Shown piece by piece: positions 1-12,299 of a stretch of 64,000 nucleotides of DNA. This DNA is from Ancylostoma caninum (lineage: Eukaryota; Nematoda; Chromadorea; Rhabditida; Ancylostomatidae). The notes beneath the pieces were generated by a model. That model was not told where the DNA came from. It did not search any database and saw nothing but the letters and a program-made list of their open reading frames with translations. The stretch's first letter is position 1. Each line of letters opens with the position of its first letter. The translations under genes and the position numbers were made by a program. Location of the stretch: the NCBI GenBank assembly GCA_037903475.1, contig JBAJFG010000620.1:1240001-1304000 (forward strand), written 5' to 3'.

Positions 1-1
1 T

Positions 2-226
2 CAGTGGCGGTGGCCCATAAGCGGCCGCGAGAAGTACGCCGTACAACCGCGCCGCGCGCCAGGATCAGTGTCGTCTGCCGCCCAAATGCTAGTTCTAGGC
101 GCTTTTCTTCCCGATTTTGTCGAAAATCCCTAATATCGAGTAGAAAAGCTGTTAGAAATAGCATAATAGCAGCAAAAGACATCAGTAAGCGCGCGCGGCG
201 CGGCTGCTCGGGTGGGCCACCGCCAT
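2..226. repeat. GC-rich hairpin (MITE-like) element
   Basis: The 13-bp word TGGCGGTGGCCCA at 5-17 is mirrored by TGGGCCACCGCCA at 213-225. A second, inner inverted pair (CCGCGCCGCGCGCC near 46-59 and GCGCGCGGCGCGG near 190-203) lies inside it, so the whole segment can fold back. The left end CAGTGGCGG resembles hAT-type termini, but no clear target duplication can be seen because the left flank is cut by the window edge. Internal open frames are chance products of high GC. Confidence 0.6.
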
Positions 227-1252
227 CGACGTATACATACTGCACATGTGTTCAGGTAATATTCAAAGAAATAACCCAGTGATGCGTTGTATAGGATTTG
301 AGCATGCTCAAGAGTATTGAAAAATACTGTAGGTGCAATAAAAACTTCGACATTTCAATCGACTGAAACTCTTAGATGGTGTCATGATCTACAACCAGTG
401 AGCCTGGAATCAGATGAACTTGTTAACAACTCAAAGCCGAAAAAGGTTATTGGATCCTACTTTGACACTACAACTCTACACAATAAGTAGCACTGACTTT
501 GAAGTAAAGATCGGTACAAATCGGATATATCGGGACGAGGTCTTGAGTTGCATGGTCCGTTAGTTTAGAGAGTGCGTCTGCGACTCTGTCTGCAATTACG
601 GACGCAGCGCGATATTAGCCGGTGAAGCTGCTCCGATCGAATTTTTACAATTTCCTCTGTAGGTTCTAACATGTGTACGATGTTATTTCTTCTATTTTGA
701 TGTTTTCCCACTGTCACATAGTAAAATCTCCTACTAGACGCATACTTCAGCATCCACCGGAACAGTGATCAGTCTGACGACACCGTGCTGCAGACGTAAC
801 GGCAAACAAAGTCACAGAGGCACTCCTCAGCCAGCAGAATATGTATGTATGTTCTGGATTGGAATAGAGCTCTTACACCTTTTGTCAACAAAAGTCGACA
901 AGCTCTTACAAGTTTCGAGCAACAACAGCAATTTCCCACACATACCAGCATGGGAAACCAATGTGTTACTTGGGAAATTCTCCTCTATTCTAGAGAAAGA
1001 GATTTTATCAAATAACAAAGTGCGGTTTATTGCTTCGTGGAAAATTGAACAAATATGATAGTTCCACCAGTTTAAAGGTCTATGTGGTAAAATCTTAAAA
1101 AGTGTTGATCGTTCCTAGTTACCCTAGCAGTTAGAGAGAGAAATCAGAATGTTTTTAAGACCTCAGCAAATTAGTTTGCATTCAGTTTTGCATAAAAGGA
1201 GAGAATTTAAAGAAGAAACATTATCGAAACTACAAGACCAAAATATTCTCAC

Positions 1253-4200
1253 CTGCTTCCGGCTGAGGTCACATTTCACTTCAATATCCCTAAGTTCTTC
1301 CTCTGTTGGATAGTGTCCCTCCTTGATAATGTCCTTAATGTATTCCCGTTGCCATCCTTTCATCCGCGTCTGGAATCCCTCCTAAACAGCATAAGGAATT
1401 CAAGGTTAAGCAGCAATTTTAACTTTACACAAGTGGGTAAGAAGCGGAGGTGGAGATCCAACTAACGAGTCCAAGGTAACTCACCAGTTGTTTATACGGC
1501 GGGATTCGGGAGTGATTGGTGATAAACTGGCGAGCCTTCAGTTCAGAAGACGAGTTCCAATCAGACCCGAGGTTGGGGATCTTATGCTGCAAAAGATGCG
1601 TGAGTGGATCCTGAATACGTTCAAGCAGAAGCTCATAGTATAAACGCAAATATCCAGGCGAAAAAAAAATCCGAGAAAAACCTACAGTTGCGAATAATCC
1701 TGTGACCAAATCTATCGGTGCAGAACCTTGAGGGAACGGACCCAAACTCAAATCGCCGCCATCCTAAAAAATTGCATAAAAACTATTAAACAAGTAACAA
1801 AACATACAGGAAACTTCAAATGTACGCAGACAAGGGTCTGAACTTGGGCAGAGACGCGGGCGTTCAGCACGCAGAGCGCCCACGTCTCTGCCCAAGAGAG
1901 CCGCGCCGCGGTTCCGACCCTTGTATGTGTACATTTGGAGTTTCCTGTAGCAAGTGCATGGAAAAGATATTTAGAATATTTGTGAACCCCAAAGCTTCAA
2001 CATTTACATCATTTAAGGCAAATTTATTATTACTTGGAAGGGAGAAAACCACTAGGATAAAGACGCAACGGATGGCTACAGGAAAGTAGGAATTATTGGG
2101 AAGACATCTAATTCAGGAAGTATTGGGAAGACGCCTCTTATCGGTTAGTCCTGCCTAAAGATCTCAAAAAAATGCGCCGAAATCCTGACAAGAAATATCT
2201 GCATACGGTCAGTCGATCCTATTTCTGTACGGTTACGGCATGAACATGGTGAAAAGTGCACATCACGAGTACTGTAAAATTTCACGCCTCCCTTACTTAC
2301 CTTTTCGTCCACGTTACTTTGCACGCTACGACTACTTTTTAAACGAATTAAGCACACAGTTCGAATTTCTCAAACAAATATTTACTACCGTAACCCTCCT
2401 CCCTGAAGCATCAATCTGGGGCCAAACTGACGTAGCTTCCACAGCGTAGCGAATAATTCCTCTATGCAAAATTATCTACAGTATACTTATCGGAACTATC
2501 CAGAAATAGGACTGCTGCTAAAAGGGAGTAAATAACTCTGATTTTCTGAACAACTCTTCGGAGATGTTTATTTGAGGATTTTGAAGAAGAATTGATCAAA
2601 CAGCACTGGAGAAAAAATCTTACGCAAATTAGATCAGCTTTTGACCCTTGGCAACAGACTGTATGAATAGGAGGTACACATATTCGGATAATGGGCTGCT
2701 GTATGGATAATGAGCCAGGGATCATACACCGCCTATGTGCTGGTTTTCCTAACGTTACCCTAGAAAGTACGCAAATGGCCGAGCTATACTTTACACATAA
2801 GGTGCTGTCATCAGACGACACCTTTGTTAGCTCATTAACTCTTACAACTCCTGAAGCTCCCTAGAATGGCTGTGAAACACAATCATGTCCTGAATTATCA
2901 TGAGCGCATCCCCGTGGTGCATCAGATAAATAAATAAATATTCCAGTAATATGCTACGTTAGGGTTCTAGGAGTTGAAGAACTGAGCGACTTCCAAAATA
3001 ACAATACTAACTGAAAAGTAGATTGGCAGAGAAGGACATTACTCAAACGCATTGGTCAACTGATAACTCACGGATTTTGATGGAGGAAGAGACTAGGCAA
3101 ATGCTGAAAAGTAGCGAAAGAACTTTTCCTAGTAAGAAAGAAATGTGCCTAAAATGATGAAGAAGAAACTGTGATCAATTCCAGGAAGAAACCAGGATCA
3201 ATTCCGAAAGCTCCCCATTCCAACGGGGGTGTGAAGACCTTTTTGGAAAGAGGAAGGAGCTGGAGAAGATGGAACAAAGCATTATCTACTTCTCAGATCT
3301 AAATGAACAAAAATCCGCTCACCTCCACTTCATCTTCGAGTGCCGGGTCGGAGTCCTTTTCTATTTTGGGTATGGTGAGGTTGAGGTTGAACGCGTTCGC
3401 CAAGCGTTTTGAGGCACTTCCATTCGTAAACTCCTCGTCAGGAGAGACGGGAGCCGCAGACACTGAGCAGTGATCCTCTGAGTCCGCCACCTGGAAGGAA
3501 TTCTTCAAAGAATAAAGCCGAGGCGCTCATTTTCCGCTTCCCTTTTTCGCGTTCTTTTCCACTTCATATGTGGCTAGAGAAGATATGTACGTAATGTGAA
3601 CACGTTGTGAAACTGGTTAAGTCTATGCAAGCCGATTCTCCAACGCTTCATCTATCTGGTATTCTAATGTGGTTAGGATATCTGTCGAATGTCAACATGA
3701 GCAGCGCACGATCTACGGTGAATATCAATCAGCTCACGATGAACAAATCAACGTGCTTGGGTTACCAGCATCTGCGCGCAAAATAGGTGCTAAGAAAGTA
3801 TGAACAGAAGCGCAAATCGGATGTCGTAGGAAAGTATGAATGCTTGCTGCCGTTCTCATCTTTATCAACTTGACAATGAATACTTAAGCTAAGCTGTTCA
3901 GAGTTAAACACTAATTCACTGCGCAGTTAAGGGTACATAAACTGTTTAGTAAACTTCAATTTTTCATGTAAAAAATCTGGAAGACTACCGATTGCAGTCA
4001 TCCGTGGGAGAAGCCGCCATCAAACCATTTCTCCTATGCTACACTGGGAATAATAATTTTTTAAAAATAAATCTAATACCGAATTGAAGAACGGCGTTTA
4101 ACGAAAGTGCGTGGGAAAAATCGCTACGGCTTATGTAAAGAAGATACATAAGATGATGCTATCCCCATGGTAAAACAGGAAAGGAGTGCTCTGATTAGAA

Positions 4201-5899
4201 GTGATGAATCTCGGGGAGATTACCCAAGCTATACGTGCTGGCAACACGCAAATTTACCCGTCAGCATTACCCCGGGTAGTCTCAATTATTCACCCAGGCC
4301 TCAAAAGACGAGTGCGGCAAACCTTTCATAACATTTATGCTGATGTCGATTCCGCTATAATTGAACTGTTTGTTATGGCAGCCGAGGAACCTAGGAATTC
4401 CCAATTCAACAGAATTAATTCTAGAAAATAGCAACTCCCAACCTGATATAAATAGTTTTGGAAGATCATTTCATGTGTAACGAAACCTTAATTGCACTGA
4501 TGAGGTGATAATTACGTAGATGTGGGGGAAGGAGTAATGCCAGGATGATAAGGCGAATTTCCCAATGCAGCTCAACAGGTTAGTACTAAGTTTCATTATA
4601 GAAAAGCGATCGAATTGAGGTCAGCATGGGTTGGACACAGCAAGGCTTTCCCACATTGCCATTCAAGGTTACTTCTCTTTGGCCGGATGCACAAGTTCGA
4701 GAAAAATAACAAGAGCCAGAGTAAATCCGCATTTTTCAGCAGGAACACGATCCACTCCGATGGTAACTGCAACCGCCGCAGCCCATCTCACACATTCAAA
4801 TTTTATGCTTCAAGCATGTAGAAATGGATCCCCGCGATAGGATTTGAGTTGCTTTTATGCGGATTGGGTCTGCACACTACTACAATACACTACATGTGGA
4901 GCTACGTACGAATCTAGGATGCGTTAATAATCCCTCTCCAGCCGACAATCTTTGCTCTAGCCTTTTCGGAAAAATTCGCTCTTTACATTATTGTCTTTTT
5001 AGCGTTTGCAAAGATCAATAACAAAGTATTTAGGGTACAACCTTAGATATTCTCAATGTAGGACGGAAAAAGATCAGATCGGGATTTTTCTATTTCCCAT
5101 GCGTTTTTAAAAATATTTCACAAAAACAGAACACGCTCTCTGAATTTGATTTGAAAAGAGATTTGGGCCGTTGTTCCCAGCATATTCGTTCTCAACACAA
5201 AAGGTGACATATTCTATTTCAGACATACTTAAAACCGGTAAACTTCAACAATAATATGAAATCAAATCGAAGGCCAAAAAAAGAGAAACCCTGACAGCCG
5301 TTCTGAATCTCCTCCAGGGTTGTTACTGATACGATATCAATACGCTATTCAATTCTGAGTGTATTTTCTGTACTAACTCCCATGAATTAGCAAACGCTAA
5401 GCGCAGAAGAGATCCAAGAGATCTAAGCAGAGATTGGGCACCACCGACTAGTCCATTTGGAAAGATAAATAGTGCACTGGAAGCAAAGCAACGACTGAAC
5501 ACCTGAGCCACAATTACTTCCATTCATTTGATACGACCTTCGCTGCAAAGGGCATTAATGCCAGGACGAGTTCGCGCATCCCTGAGCACCCCTACCTGAA
5601 TAACCCTTGCCATGGCCGGAACTCGACGGATCGTTGACTTTGACCTTATATCCCTAGCGCTGCGCGAGATCGCAACTAATACTAAGGCGGATTGAGACGT
5701 GTGGCTGCGATGACCTTTCGTCAGAGCGATCACATGTCCCGAAGAGCGTCGTCATCGTCTAGCGATAATGGCTGTGCAGACTCACACGATCATCGCTTTT
5801 CATTGACGTCGACGCTCCAGCATCATCGTTCGGGTCGGGACGAGCTATCGCCTGATTCAGGTTGCTCACAAATGAGACGTCCGAGTAGCCATTTGAAGC
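1253..5899 (-). CDS. homeodomain-containing protein, 3' part (five exons seen)
   Basis: Probable transcription factor. Five minus-strand exons share phase 0 at both ends and clean AG/GT borders: 5786-5899 (38 codons, Asp/Ser-rich, contains ARPDPNDDAGASTSMKSDDR), 3323-3490 (56 codons, acidic, PKIEKDSDPALEDEVE), 1686-1763 (26 codons), 1485-1610 (42 codons, RQFITNHSRIPPYKQL) and 1253-1381 (43 codons). The last exon reads WQREYIKDIIKEGHYP, then EEELRDIEVKCDLSRKQ, which fits helices 1 and 2 and the start of helix 3 of a homeodomain, with the exon ending at the usual Gln before V/I-x-x-W-F. Its spacing recalls SATB/DVE (compass) homeodomains, but that subfamily is only a guess. Helix 3 and the C terminus should lie left of 1253; a frame at 565-720 contains HQNRRNN, yet no splice joins it in phase. 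More 5' exons are expected up to about 14.4 kb. Confidence 0.65.
1805..1949. repeat. TA-flanked hairpin MITE, family M1 copy 1
   Basis: The left end TACAGGAAACTTCAAATGTA and the reverse complement of the right end, TACAGGAAACTCCAAATGTA, agree almost perfectly, and the similarity extends about 34 bp to GACAAGGGTC. The element is 145 bp, GC-rich inside, and starts and ends with TA, as expected for a Tc1/mariner-type MITE. Related copies lie at 30365-30525 and 53511-53697; all carry GAGAGCCGCG in the right half. Confidence 0.8.
2880..2943 (+). repeat. non-LTR retrotransposon 3' tail
   Basis: Sequence ending in (ATAA)n-type repeats at about 2926-2942, directly after GTGGTGCATCAG. It resembles the tail of the LINE fragment at 40.6 kb. 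Similar (TAAA)n tails occur at 10360-10380 (opposite strand), 47463-47510 and 48790-48825. No coding part is preserved here, so it is probably a 5'-truncated insertion. Confidence 0.4.
4213..4292. repeat. degenerate GGTAA/TTACC palindromic repeat
   Basis: GAGATTACCCAAGC on the left and ATTACCCCGGGTAGTCTC on the right form an imperfect palindrome of about 75 bp. It belongs to the same loose family as the better preserved copy at 18267-18376 and decayed pieces around 6955-7075, 7310-7360, 21440-21620 and 22400-22525, which share GGTAAACGTGTT-like and AATTTACCC-like words. An open frame across it (4201-4431, plus) is not supported as a gene. Confidence 0.5.
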
Positions 5900-7690
5900 C
5901 TGAAATGGGCAAATTTTCGAAATGAAGATCAAATCATGCAGGCAAGAGCTTTTTTATGAAGCACTAATCCATTTTCATTCGCTTCATTAGTCAGCAACTT
6001 TCCTGATTGATACATCATCGCAACGTTGTAAAAAGCACAGCGGATTTGCCATATCAGAGATTTCTCTTGGGATCTTGCCTTTAGCAGATAAAAATATCAA
6101 TAACCTTTATAGAAACGTAGAAAGACTACAGGTAATGCTAATTGCGCTGAAATCTGTGGAGAATGACAAACTCCTAGAATCCTAACAAATGTCAAACATC
6201 CCCATTACCTCTTTCCCTTTAAAAGTACATTCTAAACAAATATATAATCACTGAGGTCACAAAACATTGTAAGTATTATTCATTACGTGGATCACAAAAT
6301 ATTATATTTTAGAATGTTTTTGAGCAGTTGCCCAATTGGAGTCAGCACCCATGGAATTTTTGACCTGGGACTACTATGTACTAGAAATTTGTTGTATTCC
6401 GAGCTTCGATAGGACTCGTTGAAATCGCAAAAAAAAACGGAAAATCCAAAAAGTTGGGTTGATATGGCGAGCGTTTGAATGCACGCGCAAGTGCTCCCTT
6501 GGCGTCCCTGGTTCGCATCACTGACGATGAATGCTGCATCCCGCGCACATGTCTAGAAGTGGCTGAACAAGCACGTAAACTGGAGCGTCGTAAGGGGTGA
6601 GTCCAAATAAAATTGTCGGGTAGGGACCGGATCACCTCCATTAGTAAGCTATCACTTGTGCTCATTTGTCATTTGCTATGGGCTGACAGTATTTTGCACT
6701 CTTGGTAATTTAACTCGATGTTGATGTGTGCTGCCACTGACGGCCAAGTCACCCTCTATGTCAACTGCGGAAAGTGTTAGCCACACGCTCGAATTTAAAG
6801 AAAGCTCAGGTGAGGAAAAAAGCAGTTATAAATGAAATATCCCGACGTAGCTCCAGCAAAAATTGGACTAAAATTGCATCCACAGTGGATTAAGACGAAC
6901 CTCACATCTATTAACTGCACCACAATTCATGACCTTTCTCAGGGCCCGGTGCAGCTATGGTAAACGTGTTGACGTCTCTAAATTTCCCTTCACCTAGCCT
7001 AATCAACATATTTACCCATTCATGACTATGTTTATACACAACCGCTACCAGTGGTTAATCATGACCATGATTATAACAGTAGTCCTTCTCCTTCTGAAAT
7101 CCTTCTAATGATGGATCTAGGCCTAGAATAGCTGCGGTAACAGTAACTAGAATAACTAGCCAGGTAGCCCAGTATACCAGGTAGCCCGGTATACTCAGTA
7201 GTAAACTTTACCTCTCCTATATACAGGTATGTATTATTTCGGACTTTATCCCTTAGACGAGTGGTAAATTTTTTGATGAATGCTCGAAAGAAGGTAAACT
7301 TTGGGGCTAAACGCTATTACCACGGGTAAACTCAATGATGAATATCAATCCAGGTAATCAGGCAAATAACTCTAGGCTCAAAGACTTATCCAGCAGCGGT
7401 GAGCAATCGCGAAAGTTTTAGAGTATGTATGTGAAATCAGCTAAGTGAAATCCATTAATTTGCTTCGACAGGGAAGCCTAAGGCCTTTCCAGGAACGTTT
7501 GTGGATATCACCGTTGGTATTCCACTTAAGAGAGCAAGGGTATAAAAAGGGCTGTGTCCACCGAAACTCGAAGGTTTCCAACATGTAAATTTCTGCCTTC
7601 GCAAGCATCATGTTTCAGGATAGCAGGTTAGCAACATTATCCTAGCATTAAACGGCACATTAGGCAGCTTATTACGCTAACATATCTGTT
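5900..7690. other. intronic or intergenic, no supported gene
   Basis: AT-rich sequence between minus-strand exons. The only things noted are decayed GGTAAAC-type repeat words at 6955-7360 and a short minus-strand frame around 6480-6600 (YDAPVYVLVQPLLDMC) that is open for about 34 codons but has no convincing splice borders. Confidence 0.3.
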
Positions 7691-7869
7691 TGGTTAGTGT
7701 TTCGAGAATCGCAGCCCTGCAAGCCAAAAGGTCAAACATGAAGCAAAATACTGAGTGATACTAATTGTAAGCGTGAAGACACCGAAGGCTGAAAGAGGAA
7801 CAAAAATGTCCATAATCAACCGGAAATTCCGAGTTACCCAGTTGGATATCCACTTTAAATGAACACTTC

Positions 7870-8410
7870 CGCACATATTTCAGAATGCTCGTGGATTTGC
7901 GCAAGGAACCCCTCAGAATGACAATGACGTTGTTTCTCAACAACATGCTTGCTAGGCGGCGTTGAACTCGCTGAGCAGTCCCGAGGATCTCTGGAAAATC
8001 ACACGTTTCCCGCGCTTTCTCTGCCATTCGCTGCATAATCCGGAACGTAAGCAGCTTAAGGCTACAAAACCTCCCCATCGACTCGGCCATCCCGTAACCA
8101 CAATATGTACAGCTAATTGTTTTGCCATCTATCCCTAGAATAATAGAAATTCTAATACGAATTCCTGCCCCTATGGATTTAAACACGGCATCCCATGGAA
8201 ACGCTATAAATTAGCCTTCCACAGAGCCCGGAAGTGATGTTCGATTTGAGCCCCTACGAATTCGGCAATAACAAATGTTATAACGTCGAATAATACGACG
8301 TCAGTGAACAAATAAACTGCAAACCGCCAGCGATATTGAGGTCCCCAGGCGGTAAATATCCATGCTGCTATGGATGAACGTCCGAGCGCCGAACGTCTAG
8401 ACAAGCCATG
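7870..8410 (-). other. possible exons of the minus-strand homeodomain gene
   Basis: Two minus-strand stretches look better than random. At about 7880-8060 an open frame reads LKLLTFRIMQRMAEKARETC then LGTAQRVQRRLASMLLRNN, preceded by TTTTGTAG. At about 8260-8330 a piece reading LFTDVVLFDVITFVIAEF follows TTTGCAG and ends at a GTAGGG donor. They sit between the candidate first exon (14.38 kb) and the firm exons (below 5.9 kb), so they could belong to that gene. Their phases do not match the phase-0 pattern of the firm exons, so the call is weak. Confidence 0.25.
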
Positions 8411-8413
8411 CAT

Positions 8414-9466
8414 TTAGAACTCGTAGGAACTCTTGCACAGTAGGACACCGTTATGAATACTTTCATATGATGGAGAAGAGTTGGCAAACATCCAGTCAGA
8501 TAGAAAAGTAGCAGTGAATCCATGTTGAGTGAATCTCCACGTAACGTGGAAACGAGCAGTTTTCCAAAGCCGGCCAGAAAACACAGAAATAAACTGGAGT
8601 TGATAGAAATTCTATCATTCCTTTGTTCTTATCGTGCTCTAACATATAAATAATATAATATTATTAAACACACAAAAAAACCGCGGAGGACCATTCCAAT
8701 CCGACGCAGATGTGGCACAAATTGATGTCCCAGAAAGAACGAGTGTTCATGGAATGGAATATCCCAGCTCCGAGAGGGAATGACAGATTTACGGAAGGAT
8801 CACTGTTACCGCTAAGCACCCATACGTACGTTTCAACGTGTATAGCAGTGAGGGACGCCTAGTTTTTCAAAAGTGCCTTATAATACAGTTGAGAACTTTA
8901 GTTGAGAAGTTTACTACCATTGTTATTTTTGTATACCTATTGGATCTTTATTAATTTTCTCTTCCCGTCACTGGTGAATAGGTATTCACTACCTAGCAGT
9001 GGTATTAGCAGATTTTGTATGTGGAAGGAAAAGTAGGGCCTTCGTTAAGTGGGAAAATAGCCGGAATTTTAAAAGAATAAGACGATCAAAAATCCTTCAA
9101 ATAATTAACTAGGAGACCTGAAGTAATAGAAGAAAAAATATAACAAAAATATATTATTATGTAATCTTTTCCTATTTTACACTGTAATGAGAAGTCGTCG
9201 ACGAATTCTTGCATCAAGCGCACCCCACCCACCACCTCCCCCTCCACTTCGTCCTCCCTGTGACCAGCGCTCTTTTCTCATAGACGGGAATTGAAAACGG
9301 GGAATCTGAGAGTAGGGCATGAAAACTCCTAAAATTACCATGGCTGCTGTCTAACCTTTTCAAGGAAGAAAATTTTCAAAATTATCGGAGGGAATGCGCA
9401 GATATTATGTACGCATCAAGGCATTGAGTTCTATAACCGCATGCAAGTTTATACGTTATAAGATAG
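8414..9466. other. non-coding stretch, no gene seen
   Basis: AT-rich DNA with no long frame and no strong splice-bounded exon. A short pyrimidine-rich block (CCCACCCACCACCTCCCCCT) occurs near 9225-9245. Confidence 0.3.
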
Positions 9467-9474
9467 GTAATCAC

Positions 9475-9717
9475 CAGCGGCGGACGCAGAAAGTGGGCGG
9501 GAGGGGGGGGGGCGTGAGAAAAAAAGTGGGGTCTCCGCCGTTTTGGGGACCCTGACGGAAAATAAAATTGATAAAAATATTAATTATAATAATAAATAAT
9601 AAATGAAAATTATATTAAGAATAATAATAAAAATAAAAAATTAAGAATAAACTAATACAAGATTTTTATTTGTATTGTAAAGTAATTTCGCCCCCCCCCC
9701 CCCTGCGTCCGCCACTG
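9475..9717. mobile_element. hAT-type MITE with 8-bp target duplication, copy 1
   Basis: The 243-bp element starts CAGCGGCGGACGCAG and ends CTGCGTCCGCCACTG. It is flanked by the perfect 8-bp duplication GTAATCAC (9467-9474 and 9718-9725), the hallmark of hAT transposition. The interior is G-rich, then AT-rich, then C-rich. A second copy in the opposite orientation lies at 34885-35167. There is no transposase, so it is non-autonomous. Confidence 0.92.
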
Positions 9718-9725
9718 GTAATCAC

Positions 9726-11960
9726 AGAAAAATTTTTCTAAACAATGGCGTGCGGTTTTAGAACTGACTGTGAACTTAAAATACAGCGCAGCTTTTCATT
9801 TCCCGCTTCTCACAAAACTTTCTCTTCATCAAGAGCATTCTTTCAACCTACACTATGTACATGGCAAACAGCCATAAGCCATCAGCTTTGTTCTACGTAA
9901 TTATATCAGCTCTGTTAATGTTGGAGTAGCGTTACGACTATTTCGAAAATAACGGAAATGCCTTATCGTGGGAATCTTTCCTAAGAGATAAAAGTACAAA
10001 ATTGGAAGAATAGGATTATCTGGGTCGGATAATCATTTTTTTATGAAAAGCTGACGCACAAAGGAACTGTAACGAAATAGACTGCACTGGCCCGTCTGTT
10101 GTTTTGAGAGTTTTGCCTTTGGAAACAAAGAAGTTGCGCGGTATTTTTGGAAGCAAGAACGAAGCAAAGCCATTGCATTATTCATGAGGCAAGTCGAGAG
10201 ATGGGCAATCCAGAGCATTTTAGAAAAAGGATATGACAGACGAAAACCAGTGGAGAAAACGCCTCAAACTTGATGAGCTTTCTGCCATGGAACTTTTTGA
10301 GAATCCCAATTCGAAATTAAGATGGCAAAATTTGGGTGATTGTTTATGTGTTTGTTCAATTATTTATTTATTTATTGTTACGTCATCAGTCATAGTCGGT
10401 TAAGTTCATGTCGCAAGTCATTTAGTGGCGTGAGACTAGAACAAACAAAAAATAATCTTAACACGCAGTGGTCAATAAAACAGGATGGATGGGGATAATG
10501 GGGAGATTTACCAAGACAAGGGGAGGGAACAAGGATCGTTGATTTTCTATCACATCCTATTTCAAGAATAAATTAACATTCTCCTCCAGGAGGTCATCTA
10601 TATACGAAGTAACGATGGGCAGACATGAGAACATGGGATGATTACCAGATAAAGGAGGTTGCTAGGTGAAATATTCATTTTATACACCTAAAAAAAGGAA
10701 AGAAAATAGAACCTCTAACCATACACTAAGAGGAAACTCTTGGGTGGGCGAAAACAACAGGAAAAAAGAAGCTATAAAATTGGAGTTGGAATTGAGTTGG
10801 TTAGATTGATGGCCAAATTTCCACACGAGAGCTTTGACTCCTCACGGAGCGGAGAAAGATTTTTAGGACTAGCAAAGTCGATCATTTGCGAATCAGAACG
10901 GAGCTAGCATTGGATTACAGGTGCAAAAGCAGATTTTGGTGAGGAACAAAAAAATGAAGGTGTGTGACCGTAAGTAAGAATATCATGACTTTTATAAATA
11001 CCAATTGTGAGGTAGTTGTTCGTAAATTCAGTATTTGAAAGAAAGCTTATCTGTAGAGAGCAATGCTGTTCACATGGATGGGTCCACAAATTTAAACAGA
11101 GAATGACGTGAAGGGATTCCTGAGCTAATAAGAATTAAACTGAGCGAACAGATCAGTCTTGATTAGCGGAATTATCCGGTTTGAGACAATCATTTGGGAC
11201 GAGGAGAGCTGATTTTCAGTAATCACAAAAATCTCCATGTTTTCCTACATAAATTATAAAGCTAGGCTTTTTCATCGTAACGAAATTCAGGAATTTCCAG
11301 GAATTCAAAAGGAAATATATTATGGAATATCCATTTGTTTAATACGTTTAGTATCCGTTTCGTGCACTACCCTTATATGGATTCAAACTAAGGAATTTGC
11401 TTTTTCTACACTCATCAGAAAGGGAAAAAGGCATTGGAATTTGCATAGTATAATTATACTTCATATTTAATAGATATTTTAAGAGATTGTAATCGTTATT
11501 ATTGTTATTAGTATCCTTTCATATTGCTATTCATCTTTTGATTAGCATTTCACTTTTTCTTTTGAAAAGATGCACCGTTCTGGAGCAAAGAAATTCCATG
11601 ATCGCTGTTACTCAAGGAAAAGTGAAATTGTTGTGATCCAGAAAACTCGAAAAGCGGTCTAGCTGCCTTCGAGGTTCTCTGCACACAGCCCGTTCTATTT
11701 TTGGAGATATTTCTTTGAATTCTTCCAGTTACTTTCGATTTTCTGTAGCTTTCCAAAGAAAAACGACCACTCCAACAAGGACTCAGCAAGAATTTCTCGC
11801 CTATTCTCCAATGCCTCTTCTTTCACTACGGAAGCATTGACTCCTACAAGCTGAGCAAACCAAACACCAAACCCTTAGCGGCTATTTCTAAGCAAATCTT
11901 CAATCTCTTGTCGAAGCGTTCGTAGGGTAAACACGCGCTCAATTCACGGCCAGATTAGGG
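9726..11960. other. non-coding stretch, no gene seen
   Basis: AT-rich DNA. A (TTTA)n block at 10358-10381 followed by ACGTCATCAGTCATAGTCGG looks like the reverse complement of a LINE-type 3' tail. Open frames such as 11237-11470 and 11550-11789 have no coding features that can be recognised. Confidence 0.3.
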
Positions 11961-11961
11961 G

Positions 11962-12273
11962 TTAAATTCCATAACGACCAATTACAATAATTGACCTAGA
12001 ATGTGCATAAGGAGTATCCCGAGAATGACCAGAGATAAGGAGGCCGCAGACGGGGGCAGACGCGGGCGAGGCGGGGTGTCTTCCGTGATTGCACCCGGGT
12101 GGTCCGCAGTGATTTGTGGCTGCAGCGATGGCGATCAGGCGCGGGCCAGCCTCAGTCATCGAGCCGCAGCCATATTGCGGCCCGTAGGTATTGTTCGAAG
12201 ACTTTGGTCCCAGTCGGTCTACGCTTTTCGCAAACAGCATTGGAAATGCCGCTCAATGGCGGCTGTGCTTTAA
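11962..12273 (-). other. GC-rich island, possible exon, strand uncertain
   Basis: An isolated GC-rich block in AT-rich surroundings. The minus frame reads GPQYGCGSMTEAGPRLIAIA and continues Cys/Pro-rich for about 90 codons; the plus frame is also open for 90 codons. Base composition alone can keep both open. It sits where an exon or a regulatory CpG-like region of the minus-strand gene could be. No splice border was convincing. Confidence 0.25.
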
Positions 12274-12299
12274 AGAAAAATACTTGAAAGTAATTTTAG